Assembly (NCBI RefSeq): GCF_900095225.1
Contig: NZ_LT607426.1
Location: forward strand, 118,086-157,981
Length of the DNA stretch: 39,896 nt
Source: Pseudomonas sp. UMAB-08
GTDB lineage: Bacteria; Pseudomonadota; Gammaproteobacteria; Pseudomonadales; Pseudomonadaceae
Direction: 5' to 3'
Below are positions 7,818 to 16,515 of the stretch, piece after piece. Position numbers and translations under genes: made by a program. The notes under the pieces are model-generated. The model did not search any database and had not been told where the DNA came from. It saw only the letters and a list, made by a program, of their open reading frames with translations. Each line of letters begins with the position of its first letter. Positions within the stretch are counted from its first letter, which is position 1.

Positions 7818-8072
7818 TCAAGCCTGAAGCAGCGCATCCAGCTTACCGGCGCGCTCCAGGGCAAACAGGTCATCGCAACCGCCCACATGCAAGGCGCCAA
7901 TCCAGATTTGCGGGACTGACGTGCGCCCGGCTTTCTTGGTCATGTCGGCACGAACTTGCGGCTGGCCATCGACTTTGATTTCTTCGAAGGCCACACCTTT
8001 GTTCTGCAGCAGCTGCTTGGCGCGCATGCAGTAAGGGCACCAGTCGCTTGAATAGACGATGACATCAGCCAT
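7818..8072 (-). CDS. grxC: Glutaredoxin 3
   Basis: This 84-residue protein is the usual length of GrxC. The active site C12-P-Y-C15 is followed by M-R-A-K-Q-L-L. The glutathione-binding T-S-V-P-Q-I-W-I and G-G-C-D-D-L motifs are both present. It reduces disulfides and glutathionylated proteins with glutathione. The gene begins one base after the yibN stop, so the genes are translationally linked. Confidence 0.97.
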   Translation of the reverse strand: MADVIVYSSDWCPYCMRAKQLLQNKGVAFEEIKVDGQPQVRADMTKKAGRTSVPQIWIGALHVGGCDDLFALERAGKLDALLQA

Positions 8073-8073
8073 T

Positions 8074-8487
8074 TTATTTCACCAAAGGGAGGTTATCGGC
8101 GCGCCAGGAGGAAATACCACCCGACAGCTTGGCTGCAGTGAAGCCGGACTTGAGCAATTCACGCGCAGTGGCGCCAGCGTGCTGGCCCATGGCATCGACA
8201 ATGATCAGGGTCTTGGCCTTGTGTTTTTCCAGCTCGGCGATACGAGCGATCACCTTGTCCTGCGGGAAGTTCAGTGCGCCAACGATATGGCCTGCCGCGA
8301 AATCCTTGGCGTTACGCACATCGATAACCACGCCCTGATCGCTGTTGACCAGCGACGTCAGCTCACGGGTACTGAGGCTGCGGCCGCCTTTGCTCAGCTC
8401 GTATGCGATCAGCAGAGCCAACAGAACGACGAAAGCGCCAGTGAGCAAATAGTGGTTAGTGGCAAATTCAATCAGGTGAGCAACCAT
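8074..8487 (-). CDS. yibN: Membrane-anchored rhodanese-like protein (YibN family), no catalytic Cys
   Basis: The start at 8487 (M-V-A-H-L-I-E-F) gives 137 residues and lies downstream of the predicted promoter; an earlier start at 8532 would lie upstream of it. One membrane segment (about 14-30) is followed by a rhodanese domain with V-I-D-V-R and G-H-I-V-G-A-L-N-F-P. The loop where active rhodaneses carry the nucleophilic Cys reads V-D-A-M-G-Q-H-A-G, with no cysteine, so sulfur transfer by the usual mechanism looks impossible. E. coli YibN, as remembered, has a similar V-D-G-S-G-M-Q loop. A scaffold or binding role at the membrane is likely. It is the first gene of the secB operon. Confidence 0.88.
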   Translation of the reverse strand: MVAHLIEFATNHYLLTGAFVVLLALLIAYELSKGGRSLSTRELTSLVNSDQGVVIDVRNAKDFAAGHIVGALNFPQDKVIARIAELEKHKAKTLIIVDAMGQHAGATARELLKSGFTAAKLSGGISSWRADNLPLVK

Positions 8488-8518
8488 CAGTAGGTTCCAG
8501 GGCGTTAAAATGTCGGCC

Positions 8519-8547
8519 AGTATACACAGCACCCAAGGTCGGCCAAA
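8519..8547 (-). promoter_or_regulatory. Candidate sigma-70 promoter of yibN-grxC-secB
   Basis: On the minus strand a TATACT -10 (8519-8524) lies 17 bases from a weak -35, TTTGGC (8542-8547). Predicted initiation is about 25 bases before the ATG at 8487. Confidence 0.4.
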
Positions 8548-8632
8548 GCCCGTAAGGCAGTGACGCCGTTTGAACTTGTCCTTAAAATGCCGATCTTTTT
8601 AAAGTTACTTCACTAGCCACGAGTGGGTTCTT

Positions 8633-10168
8633 ATGACTGCCACACCAAAACCTTTGGTCCTGATCATCCTGGACGGCTTCGGTCACAGCGAGAGCCACGA
8701 GGGCAACGCCATTTATGCAGCAAAGATGCCGGTCCTCGACCACTTGTACGCGACCCGGCCCAACGGCCTGATTTCAGGCTCAGGAATGGATGTCGGCCTG
8801 CCGGACGGCCAGATGGGCAACTCTGAAGTCGGGCACATGAACCTCGGCGCTGGCCGGGTGGTGTATCAGGACTTCACCCGCGTGACCAAAGCGATCCGCG
8901 ATGGCGAGTTCTTCGAGAATCCGACCCTCTGTGGCGCAGTGGACAAAGCCGTCAGTGCGGGCAAAGCCGTGCACATCCTGGGGCTGCTGTCCGACGGTGG
9001 TGTACACAGCCATCAGGACCATCTGGTCGCCATGGCCGAATTGGCAGCCCAACGCGGCGCTGAAAAAATCTACCTGCACGCCTTCCTCGACGGTCGCGAT
9101 ACACCGCCGCGCAGCGCCACGTCATCACTGGCGCTGCTGGACTCGACGTTCGCCCGCCTGGGCAAAGGCCGCATCGCCACGATCATTGGCCGCTACTTCG
9201 CCATGGACCGCGACAATCGCTGGGACCGCGTCGCCTCTGCCTACAACCTGATCGTCGACGGCCAATCCGAATTCCAGGCCGCGAACAGCCAGGCCGGGCT
9301 TGAAGCCGCTTACGAGCGTGGCGAGAACGATGAGTTCGTCAAAGCCACCCGCATTGGCGAGCAGGTCAAGGTCGAAGACGGCGACGCCGTGATCTTCATG
9401 AACTTCCGCTCCGACCGCGCCCGCGAACTGACCCGGGTTTTCGTCGAAGATGACTTCAAGGACTTCGAGCGCGCACGCCAGCCGAAACTGGCTGACTTCG
9501 TCATGCTGACCCAATACGCAGCGAGTATTCCGGCGCCCTCGGCCTTTGCCCCCGGCAGCCTGAATAACGTGCTCGGCGAATACCTGGCGAAAAATGGCAA
9601 AACCCAGCTGCGCATTGCCGAAACCGAGAAATACGCCCACGTCACCTTCTTCTTCTCGGGCGGCCGCGAAGAACCGTTTCCTGGCGAAGAGCGCATCCTG
9701 ATCCCGTCGCCACAGGTCGCCACGTATGACTTGCAGCCAGAAATGAGCGCGCCGGAAGTCACCGACAAGATCGTCGATGCCATTGAAAACCAGCGCTTCG
9801 ACGTGATCGTGGTCAACTACGCCAACGGCGACATGGTCGGCCATAGCGGGATCATGGCCGCCGCGATCAAGGCAGTGGAATGCCTGGACGTGTGCGTTGG
9901 CCGGATCGTGACGGCGCTGGAGAAGGTCGGAGGTGAAGCATTGATTACCGCCGACCACGGCAACGTCGAACAAATGTCGGACGAATCCACAGGTCAAGCG
10001 CACACCGCCCATACCACCGAACCCGTGCCGTTCATTTATGTGGGCAAACGCGACCTTAAAGTCCGTGACGGTGGGGTGCTGGCCGATGTTGCACCGACCC
10101 TGTTGCTGTTGATGGGCCTGGAAAAACCGGAAGAGATGACCGGTCATTCGATCCTTGTTCCCCGATAA
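8633..10168 (+). CDS. gpmI: 2,3-bisphosphoglycerate-independent phosphoglycerate mutase
   Basis: This 511-residue protein is a full-length iPGM of the alkaline phosphatase superfamily. Metal ligand D14 is in L-I-I-L-D-G-F-G, and the phosphorylated serine is S64 in G-N-S-E-V-G-H. F-L-D-G-R-D-T-P-P, G-R-Y-F-A-M-D-R-D and, near the C-terminus, I-T-A-D-H-G-N-V-E complete the two-manganese site. It interconverts 3- and 2-phosphoglycerate in glycolysis and gluconeogenesis. It is transcribed divergently from yibN. Confidence 0.97.
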   Translation: MTATPKPLVLIILDGFGHSESHEGNAIYAAKMPVLDHLYATRPNGLISGSGMDVGLPDGQMGNSEVGHMNLGAGRVVYQDFTRVTKAIRDGEFFENPTLCGAVDKAVSAGKAVHILGLLSDGGVHSHQDHLVAMAELAAQRGAEKIYLHAFLDGRDTPPRSATSSLALLDSTFARLGKGRIATIIGRYFAMDRDNRWDRVASAYNLIVDGQSEFQAANSQAGLEAAYERGENDEFVKATRIGEQVKVEDGDAVIFMNFRSDRARELTRVFVEDDFKDFERARQPKLADFVMLTQYAASIPAPSAFAPGSLNNVLGEYLAKNGKTQLRIAETEKYAHVTFFFSGGREEPFPGEERILIPSPQVATYDLQPEMSAPEVTDKIVDAIENQRFDVIVVNYANGDMVGHSGIMAAAIKAVECLDVCVGRIVTALEKVGGEALITADHGNVEQMSDESTGQAHTAHTTEPVPFIYVGKRDLKVRDGGVLADVAPTLLLLMGLEKPEEMTGHSILVPR

Positions 10169-10228
10169 ACAGCAGCAAAAGGCTCTAAACCGGCGCGTTT
10201 AAAAACCACATCGCCGGTTAATTGTCCG

Positions 10229-10265
10229 AAACGCCTCAAAGCAGTCGCCTTGAGGCGTTTTTTTT
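10229..10265 (+). terminator. Intrinsic terminator of gpmI
   Basis: An 11-base stem (AAACGCCTCAA with TTGAGGCGTTT) around a 10-base loop is followed by a T-run. It ends 60 bases before the envC-like gene. Confidence 0.92.
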
Positions 10266-10325
10266 GCGGCTCGCGGCGGGCATACTAGGCTTTGTTCATC
10301 CTCTTTCCTTGGTGTCGCCCGCCCC

Positions 10326-11654
10326 ATGCTTCGCGCCCTGATCGTCCTTGCTCTCACGTGTTTGCTCAATCCGGCGTTTGCCGATGAGCGCGCGCAAACC
10401 CAACAACAGCTGGATGCTGCGCGCAAGGATGTTACCGAGCTGAAAAAGCGCCTCGGTGAATTGCAGCAGGAAAAATCCGGCGTGCAGAAAGACCTGCGCG
10501 GCACAGAAACCGAGATGGGCAAGCTGGAAAAGCAGGTGGAGGCCCTGCAAAAGGAACAAAAAAAGACTGAAAGCGAGCTGCAACGGCTCGACCAAGAGAA
10601 AAAAAAACTCCAAAGCGCACGCGTTGAACAACAACGATTGATCGCGATCCAGGCCCGAGCCGCGTATCAGAGTGGCCGCGAGGAATACCTCAAGCTGCTG
10701 CTCAATCAGCAGAATCCGGAAAAATTCGCGCGCACCCTGACCTACTACGATTACTTGAGCCAGGCCCGCCTCGCTCAACTGCACGGTTTCAATGAAACCC
10801 TGCGCCAGCTGGCCAACGTCGAAAAAGACATCGACCTGCAACAGGCACAGTTACTGGTGCAAAGAAGCACGCTCGACAGTCAGCGCGAAGAACTGGACAA
10901 GGTTCGCCAGGAGCGCCAACAGGCGCTGGCCAAGCTCAACCAGGACGTGAAAGCCCGCGATCAGAAACTGCAGACTCGCCAACAGGAACAGGCCGATCTG
11001 GCCAATGTCCTGAAAACGATTGAAGAAACCCTGGCCCGACAGGCGCGCGAGGCTGAAGAAGCCCGACAGAAAGCCTTGATCGCCCAGCAGGAAGCGGAAA
11101 AACAGCGCCAGCGTGAAGAGCAGGCCCGCGCCCTGGCGAAAAACAGCAGCAGCAAAAAAAGCGCTGAAGACGATGACGAGGCCCCGGTAAAACGCCCGGT
11201 CAAAGCCCCTGGCGTGCTGGTTTCCAGTGCTGGCGTTTCCTACGGCGGACCTTTTGCCGAGGCTCGCGGCAAACTTCCATGGCCTGTCGATGGTCGACTG
11301 TTGGCGCGTTTCGGTGAAACCCGCGGCGATGACGCTCGTACCAAGTGGGATGGCGTAATGATCAGCGCCGCGGCAGGCAGCCAGGTGCATGCCGTGCATG
11401 GCGGCCGCGTGGTGTTCGCCGACTGGTTGCGCGGTGCGGGGCTTCTGGTCATTCTCGATCACGGCAACGGCTTTTTGAGTTTGTACGGCCACAACCAGAG
11501 TCTGCTTAAAGACGCTGGCGACATTGTTAAAGCCGGCGAAGCTATTTCCACTGTAGGCAACAGTGGGGGCCAGGACACACCGGCGTTGTATTTCGCTATT
11601 CGTCAGCAGGGTCGCCCAAGTGATCCAGCGCAATGGTGCCATGCTCAAGGGTAA
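10326..11654 (+). CDS. envC: Murein hydrolase activator EnvC family (degenerate LytM/M23)
   Basis: This 442-residue exported protein has a signal peptide ending N-P-A-F-A-D. A long charged coiled coil (about 22-275, rich in Q, E, K, R) binds FtsEX in the family, then a linker leads to a C-terminal LytM domain (about 320-440). The zinc ligands of active M23 peptidases are lost: the first His site reads T-K-W-D-G-V and the terminal HxH reads A-L-Y-F-A-I. It therefore should act as a non-catalytic activator of cell-division amidases (AmiA/B type) rather than an endopeptidase. It heads an envelope operon with ctpA and yibQ. Confidence 0.9.
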   Translation: MLRALIVLALTCLLNPAFADERAQTQQQLDAARKDVTELKKRLGELQQEKSGVQKDLRGTETEMGKLEKQVEALQKEQKKTESELQRLDQEKKKLQSARVEQQRLIAIQARAAYQSGREEYLKLLLNQQNPEKFARTLTYYDYLSQARLAQLHGFNETLRQLANVEKDIDLQQAQLLVQRSTLDSQREELDKVRQERQQALAKLNQDVKARDQKLQTRQQEQADLANVLKTIEETLARQAREAEEARQKALIAQQEAEKQRQREEQARALAKNSSSKKSAEDDDEAPVKRPVKAPGVLVSSAGVSYGGPFAEARGKLPWPVDGRLLARFGETRGDDARTKWDGVMISAAAGSQVHAVHGGRVVFADWLRGAGLLVILDHGNGFLSLYGHNQSLLKDAGDIVKAGEAISTVGNSGGQDTPALYFAIRQQGRPSDPAQWCHAQG

Positions 11655-11685
11655 GCACTACTTTAGGTTTAGGAGTACGTTAGAC

Positions 11686-13005
11686 ATGCTGCATTTGTCC
11701 CGCCTCACCTCGCTGGCCCTGGCTATTGCCATCGTTATCGGTGCTCCTCTGGCGCAAGCCGCCGAAGCCGTCAAGCCCGCAGCCGCCGCCTCTTCGGCAG
11801 GCGCCAAGGCACCGTTGCCGCTCGAAGAGCTGCGCACCTTCGCTGAGGTCATGGATCGGGTCAAAGCCGCCTATGTCGAACCCGTAGACGACAAGACGCT
11901 GCTGGAGAACGCCATCAAAGGCATGCTCAGCAACCTTGATCCGCACTCCGCTTACCTTGGCCCGGAAGACTTCCTTGAGCTGCAGGAAAGCACCAGCGGC
12001 GAGTTCGGGGGGCTGGGTATCGAAGTTGGCATCGAAGACGGCTTTATCAAAGTGGTCTCGCCTATCGACGACACGCCCGCCTCCAAGGCTGGCATCGAGG
12101 CGGGCGACCTGATCGTCAAGATCAATGGCGCGCCGACCCGTGGTCAGACCATGCAGGAAGCGGTCGACAAGATGCGCGGCAAGATCGGTGAAAAAATCAC
12201 CCTGACCCTGATTCGCGAAGGCGGCAACCCATTCGACGTGACCCTGGCGCGGGCAACCATCCAGGTCAAGAGCGTCAAGTCGCAGATGCTGGAAAGTGGC
12301 TACGGCTATATCCGCATCACTCAATTCCAGGTGAAGACCGGCGAAGAAGTCAGCAAGGCCCTGGCCAAGCTGCGCAAAGACAACGGCAAGAAGATGAACG
12401 GCCTGGTCCTCGACTTGCGTAACAACCCTGGCGGCGTGCTGCAAGCGGCCGTGGAAGCGGCCGACCAGTTCTTGACCAAGGGCCTGATCGTTTACACCAA
12501 AGGCCGTATCGCCAACTCCGAACTGCGCTTCTACGCCGACCCGGCCGACGCCAGCGAAGGCGTACCGTTGGTGGTCTTGATCAACGGTGGCAGTGCTTCA
12601 GCCGCTGAAATTGTTGCGGGCGCTTTGCAGGATCAGAAGCGCGCCATACTGATGGGCACCGAAAGCTTCGGTAAAGGTTCGGTGCAAACCGTCCTGCCGC
12701 TGGCCAATGACCGCGCGATTAAAATCACCACCGCGCTGTATTACACGCCCAATGGTCGCTCGATTCAGGCTCAGGGCATCTTGCCGGACATCGAAGTGCG
12801 TCGCGGCAAATTGACCAGCGAAGTGGATTCCGAGAACTACAAGGAAGCCGATCTGGCGGGTCACCTGGGTAACGGCAATGGCGGCGCGGACAAACCGACC
12901 ACCAAGGCATCGGCCGGGAAGAAAGCGCGTCCACAGGACGATGACTTCCAGCTGAACCAGGCACTGAGCCTGCTTAAGGGCTTGAGTGTCACCCGCGGCA
13001 ACTAG
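11686..13005 (+). CDS. ctpA: Carboxy-terminal processing protease, S41 family
   Basis: The start is the ATG at 11686, preceded by AGGAG and followed by a signal peptide (cleavage after A-Q-A). The 439-residue protein has a PDZ domain at about 105-185 and an S41 protease core. The catalytic Ser lies in G-G-S-A-S-A-A-E-I (S303 or S305) and Lys330 in E-S-F-G-K-G-S-V-Q. A basic tail follows. In P. aeruginosa, CtpA (PA5134) works in the periplasm with the lipoprotein LbcA to degrade peptidoglycan cross-link hydrolases. Its place right after envC fits control of cell-wall hydrolases. Confidence 0.95.
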   Translation: MLHLSRLTSLALAIAIVIGAPLAQAAEAVKPAAAASSAGAKAPLPLEELRTFAEVMDRVKAAYVEPVDDKTLLENAIKGMLSNLDPHSAYLGPEDFLELQESTSGEFGGLGIEVGIEDGFIKVVSPIDDTPASKAGIEAGDLIVKINGAPTRGQTMQEAVDKMRGKIGEKITLTLIREGGNPFDVTLARATIQVKSVKSQMLESGYGYIRITQFQVKTGEEVSKALAKLRKDNGKKMNGLVLDLRNNPGGVLQAAVEAADQFLTKGLIVYTKGRIANSELRFYADPADASEGVPLVVLINGGSASAAEIVAGALQDQKRAILMGTESFGKGSVQTVLPLANDRAIKITTALYYTPNGRSIQAQGILPDIEVRRGKLTSEVDSENYKEADLAGHLGNGNGGADKPTTKASAGKKARPQDDDFQLNQALSLLKGLSVTRGN

Positions 13006-13009
13006 TGTC

Positions 13010-13801
13010 ATGCGCTTATGGCTGCTACTGACGCTTTCATGCAGCCTGATCGGCGTTGCCCACGCAACGCCGGTTGAGCCTGAAAAGCCCCCCGGCCCAC
13101 CGAGTGTTGCCTACCTCAGCCTGATCATCGATGACCTCGGGCAGAATCCGGTACGCGATCATCGGGCCCTGACGCTTCCAGGCCCGGTCACGCTGGCCGT
13201 CATGCCGGATACACCCCACGCTGCCGACTTTGCTCGCGAGGCCCATCGCGCGGGCAAAACGGTCATCTTGCACATGCCCATGGACCCGGCGACCGGGCCC
13301 TTCGCCTGGCATCCCGAACTCCCGCTTGCCGAACTGGAAAAGCGCCTGAGCGCGGCGCTCCTTGCCGTGCCTTACGCGGTGGGGATCAACAACCATATGG
13401 GCAGCCGCATGACCGCCGAACCACAGGCCATGACGTGGCTGGTGGCTGAGCTGCAACGCCGTCATCTGTTTCTGCTCGACAGCCGCACCAGCGCCAACAC
13501 CGTGGCCGCCGCCGAGGCGCAACGCATCGGTCTGGCCAGTCTTTCGCGGGATATTTTTCTCGACGATGAACGCACAACCGCAGCCATCACCGCTCAGTTC
13601 GAGGCGGCAATCAAACTGGCGCACAAACAAGGTTCAGTGGTGATGATTGGTCACCCCTACCCGATGACCCTCGACGTCCTGGAACGCGAGCTGCCACGCC
13701 TGAAAGCGCAAGGCATCCAATGGATCGACCTGCGGCGGATGATCAGCGTGCGTGGCAATCAGGCGACGGCCGCGCACGGCAAGAATGGGATCTATCGCTG
13801 A
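13010..13801 (+). CDS. Divergent polysaccharide deacetylase family protein (YibQ-like)
   Basis: The ATG at 13010 is four bases after the ctpA stop and gives a 263-residue precursor with a signal peptide ending A-H-A. L-I-I-D-D-L-G-Q-N is the deacetylase-type metal-binding strand, followed by T-V-I-L-H-M-P-M and G-I-N-N-H-M-G-S-R-M, the signatures of the PF04748 family. D-S-R-T-S and M-I-G-H-P-Y-P complete the barrel. The natural substrate of this family is not established; a periplasmic role on cell-wall or exopolysaccharide is likely given envC-ctpA upstream. Confidence 0.9.
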   Translation: MRLWLLLTLSCSLIGVAHATPVEPEKPPGPPSVAYLSLIIDDLGQNPVRDHRALTLPGPVTLAVMPDTPHAADFAREAHRAGKTVILHMPMDPATGPFAWHPELPLAELEKRLSAALLAVPYAVGINNHMGSRMTAEPQAMTWLVAELQRRHLFLLDSRTSANTVAAAEAQRIGLASLSRDIFLDDERTTAAITAQFEAAIKLAHKQGSVVMIGHPYPMTLDVLERELPRLKAQGIQWIDLRRMISVRGNQATAAHGKNGIYR

Positions 13802-13832
13802 CAGCGCACCTGGCCCGTCGCGATAGCGGCCG

Positions 13833-14624
13833 TTACAAATAGCGCCCGAAAATCTCGCCAATCAGCCCTTCGGCGCGCATCTGATCCAGCGCTTTCTGCA
13901 GTTTGGCAACGATTTCATCAGGGACGTCTTTGTTCAGCGCCAGGAACAACTCGGCGCTGTTGAAGCGCAGCACGGTTTTGAGACCGGTAACGCCTTCCTC
14001 ACGAGCCAGATAGCGACCCGCAGGATCACCCGTGGCCCACAGGTCAATCTGCCCGTCGACCAGCTTCTTCGCGTTGTCCTGATCGCGTAACACCACGATA
14101 GGATTCATGCCCTCGGCGGTTAGCTGTTCGGCAATCGCGTCACCCTTGTAGGCGCCGATCCGGTACTGCTTCGCTTGCGGCAGTGTCGTCAGCTCAATCG
14201 GGCTGTCGCCGCGAGCGAGCATGATCCAGTCGTCCGGGCCGATGGGGCCGACCCATTTGAAGAGCTTTTCACGCTCGGGCAGGCGCGCGGTGACGAACAC
14301 GCCGTAACCGGGTTTTACCATCGCAAGCTTGTAGATACGGTCCCACGGGAAGCGCAGGGTCATGCTGTAGCCAACCCCTGCGCGCTTGAAGGTCTCGCGC
14401 AGAATCTCTGCGGCAATGCCCTTGATCCTGTCTTCGGGAGCGAAGTTCTTGCCGTCGACCGCCATGTTGTAAGGCGGGAAATTTTCGGTCAGCAAGACCA
14501 CTGAATAGGCGGAGGGATCCCTACCGGAGGCGCCTTGAGCCGGGGCGGCCTCACCGTGGGCGAGACCTGCCAGCAAAGCACCAGCACTTACGAACGCAAC
14601 AAGAAGACGTTTCAACACGTGCAT
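13833..14624 (-). CDS. Periplasmic solute-binding protein, amino-acid ABC type
   Basis: The ATG at 14624 follows AAGGA and opens a signal peptide (M-H-V-L-K-R-L-L... to A-H-G), giving 263 residues; an upstream TTG is less likely. The mature part has the SBP_bac_3 pattern: T-E-N-F-P-P-Y-N-M near the start, G-I-A-A-E-I-L, R-F-P-W-D-R-I-Y, and I-G-A-Y-K-G-D-A. There is no adjacent permease or ATPase, so it is an orphan binding protein, like PA5136 of P. aeruginosa by position. Ligand unknown. Confidence 0.85.
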   Translation of the reverse strand: MHVLKRLLVAFVSAGALLAGLAHGEAAPAQGASGRDPSAYSVVLLTENFPPYNMAVDGKNFAPEDRIKGIAAEILRETFKRAGVGYSMTLRFPWDRIYKLAMVKPGYGVFVTARLPEREKLFKWVGPIGPDDWIMLARGDSPIELTTLPQAKQYRIGAYKGDAIAEQLTAEGMNPIVVLRDQDNAKKLVDGQIDLWATGDPAGRYLAREEGVTGLKTVLRFNSAELFLALNKDVPDEIVAKLQKALDQMRAEGLIGEIFGRYL

Positions 14625-14664
14625 CACCCCTATCCTTGGCAACGCCCAGAGTGCAGTGCGTCAC

Positions 14665-14689
14665 GGCTGATGTCCAGTGGACATCAGCC
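14665..14689. repeat. Perfect 12-base inverted repeat between hisF and binding-protein gene
   Basis: GGCTGATGTCCA and TGGACATCAGCC are separated by one base. It lies eight bases past the hisF stop and upstream of the binding-protein start, so it could be a hisF 3' hairpin or an operator for the binding-protein gene. There is no T-run. Confidence 0.7.
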
Positions 14690-14696
14690 GGCTGGC

Positions 14697-15467
14697 TTAG
14701 CGGACCACGATACCGCGCTTGGCCATATAGGCTTTTGCTTCCGGAATAGTGTATTCGCCGAAGTGAAAGATGCTCGCTGCCAACACCGCGCTGGCGTGCC
14801 CTTCCAGTACGCCAGCGGCCAGATGCTCCAGATTGCCGACACCGCCAGACGCGATCACCGGAATACCCAGCGCGTCGCTGATCGCCCGCGTCACACCCAG
14901 GTCGAAACCGTTTTTCATGCCGTCCTGATCCATGCTGGTCAGCAGGATCTCACCAGCACCGAGGTCTTCCATCTTTTTCGCCCACAGCACGGCATCCAGA
15001 CCCGTTGGCTTGCGCCCGCCGTGAGTGAAGATTTCCCAACGCGGCGTTTCGCCCGGCAAAGAGACTTTTTTGGCGTCGATGGCAACCACGATGCATTGCG
15101 AACCGAAGTGCGCGGCCGCTTCGCCGACGAAATCCGGGTTGAACACCGCAGCCGTGTTGATCGAGACCTTGTCTGCACCGGCATTCAGCAGGTTGCGGAT
15201 ATCCTGCACGGTGCGCACGCCGCCGCCGACGGTCAACGGGATGAACACCTGACTGGCCATGCGCTCAACGGTGTGCAGCGTGGTATCACGCCCGTCGACA
15301 CTGGCGGTGATGTCGAGAAAAGTGATTTCGTCCGCGCCCTGCTCATCATAAAGACGGGCAATTTCCACCGGGTCACCGGCGTCGCGGATGTTTTCGAACT
15401 TGACGCCTTTGACCACTCGACCGTTGTCGACATCGAGGCAAGGGATGATGCGTTTCGCCAGCGCCAT
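14697..15467 (-). CDS. hisF: Imidazole glycerol phosphate synthase, cyclase subunit
   Basis: This 256-residue (beta-alpha)8 barrel begins M-A-L-A-K-R-I-I-P-C-L-D-V-D-N-G-R-V-V-K-G, giving catalytic Asp11. A second catalytic Asp lies in T-S-M-D-Q-D-G, and phosphate loops V-G-G-G-V-R and A-S-G-G-V-G are present. With HisH it converts PRFAR and ammonia to IGP and AICAR. It starts ten bases after hisA with AAGGAG as RBS and is the last gene of the his operon. Confidence 0.98.
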   Translation of the reverse strand: MALAKRIIPCLDVDNGRVVKGVKFENIRDAGDPVEIARLYDEQGADEITFLDITASVDGRDTTLHTVERMASQVFIPLTVGGGVRTVQDIRNLLNAGADKVSINTAAVFNPDFVGEAAAHFGSQCIVVAIDAKKVSLPGETPRWEIFTHGGRKPTGLDAVLWAKKMEDLGAGEILLTSMDQDGMKNGFDLGVTRAISDALGIPVIASGGVGNLEHLAAGVLEGHASAVLAASIFHFGEYTIPEAKAYMAKRGIVVR

Positions 15468-15477
15468 GAGTTGCTCC

Positions 15478-16215
15478 TTAGCCTTGGTAGCTGTCGCAGA
15501 AGGCTTGAGCCTCTGCTACATCGAGTGTGCCTTCGTAGATCGCCCGTCCGGTGATTGCACCGATGATGCCGGGGGCTCTGGCGTTGAGCAGGGTCTTGAT
15601 ATCGCCCAGATTATGGATGCCGCCCGAAGCGATCACCGGAATCCGCGTCGCCGCAGCCAGCGCCGCCGTGAAGGTTACGTTGCAGCCCTGCATCATGCCG
15701 TCTTTGGCGATGTCGGTATAAACAATGGCAGCCACGCCGTCCGCTTCAAAGCGCTTGGCCAGATCGATCACCTGAATGGTGCTGATTTCAGCCCAGCCGT
15801 CAGTGGCGACGAAGCCGTCTTTGGCATCCAGACCGACGATGACTTTGCCGGGGAACGCGCGGCAGGCCTCGGCAACGAACTCAGGTTCTTTGACTGCCTT
15901 GGTGCCGATGATCACGTAGCTGACGCCAGCCTTGATGTAATGCTCGATGGTTTCCAGCGAGCGAATGCCGCCGCCAATCTGGATCGGCAACTGCGGGTAG
16001 CGCTTGGCGATTGCAGTCACCACCTCGCCGTTGACTGGCTGGCCTTCGAACGCGCCGTTCAAATCGACCAGATGCAAACGACGGCAGCCACCCTCTACCC
16101 ACTTGGCAGCCATGCTCACCGGGTCATCGGAGAACACCGTGGAGTCTTCCATGCGGCCTTGGCGCAGACGCACACAGGCACCGTCTTTAAGATCGATAGC
16201 GGGGATAATCAGCAT
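15478..16215 (-). CDS. hisA: ProFAR isomerase
   Basis: The start M-L-I-I-P-A-I-D-L-K-D-G (ATG at 16215) gives 245 residues, the usual length; the frame extends five codons further without need. Catalytic Asp8 lies in A-I-D-L and the second Asp in Y-T-D-I-A-K-D-G; phosphate loops I-G-G-G-I-R and A-S-G-G-I are present. It carries out the Amadori rearrangement of ProFAR to PRFAR, the substrate of HisFH. Confidence 0.98.
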   Translation of the reverse strand: MLIIPAIDLKDGACVRLRQGRMEDSTVFSDDPVSMAAKWVEGGCRRLHLVDLNGAFEGQPVNGEVVTAIAKRYPQLPIQIGGGIRSLETIEHYIKAGVSYVIIGTKAVKEPEFVAEACRAFPGKVIVGLDAKDGFVATDGWAEISTIQVIDLAKRFEADGVAAIVYTDIAKDGMMQGCNVTFTAALAAATRIPVIASGGIHNLGDIKTLLNARAPGIIGAITGRAIYEGTLDVAEAQAFCDSYQG

Positions 16216-16257
16216 CTGGAAAACCTTCAAATTCAGTAGTTCAGCATCGCTCGGAAA

Positions 16258-16515
16258 TCAGTTTTTCTCGAGCGCCCACACGTCGCTTTCGATGCTCTCG
16301 AACCTCTCTTTGAGGTGCGTCTGCACATCGAAAATCGCCCTGTTGTAATAATGCGGAGCAATTTCGCGGGTAAACAGTTCGAGGATTTCACCTGCCTCGA
16401 ACGAACCAAGATCCAGCTCGAAGCGCTCCTCCATGAAGCGCTTGATCTTGTGATTCGCCTCACGTTCCTGTTCGGGCGTGAGGGTCAAGATCGGCGGCTT
16501 GGTCTTCTTGCTCAT
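16258..16515 (-). CDS. DUF2164 family protein within the his operon
   Basis: This is an 85-residue, charged, mostly helical protein (M-S-K-K-T-K-P-P-I-L-T-L) recognised as DUF2164, whose function is unknown. It has no membrane segment or signal. Its ATG overlaps the hisH stop (TAATG), so it is translated by coupling to hisH, and hisA follows 42 bases later. The position between hisH and hisA suggests co-expression with histidine synthesis, but nothing in the sequence shows a catalytic role. Confidence 0.88.
   Translation of the reverse strand: MSKKTKPPILTLTPEQEREANHKIKRFMEERFELDLGSFEAGEILELFTREIAPHYYNRAIFDVQTHLKERFESIESDVWALEKN

Noticed and set aside
11250..11654. EnvC LytM domain as an active M23 endopeptidase
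   Set aside because: Zinc-binding residues are replaced at both the first His and the HxH positions.
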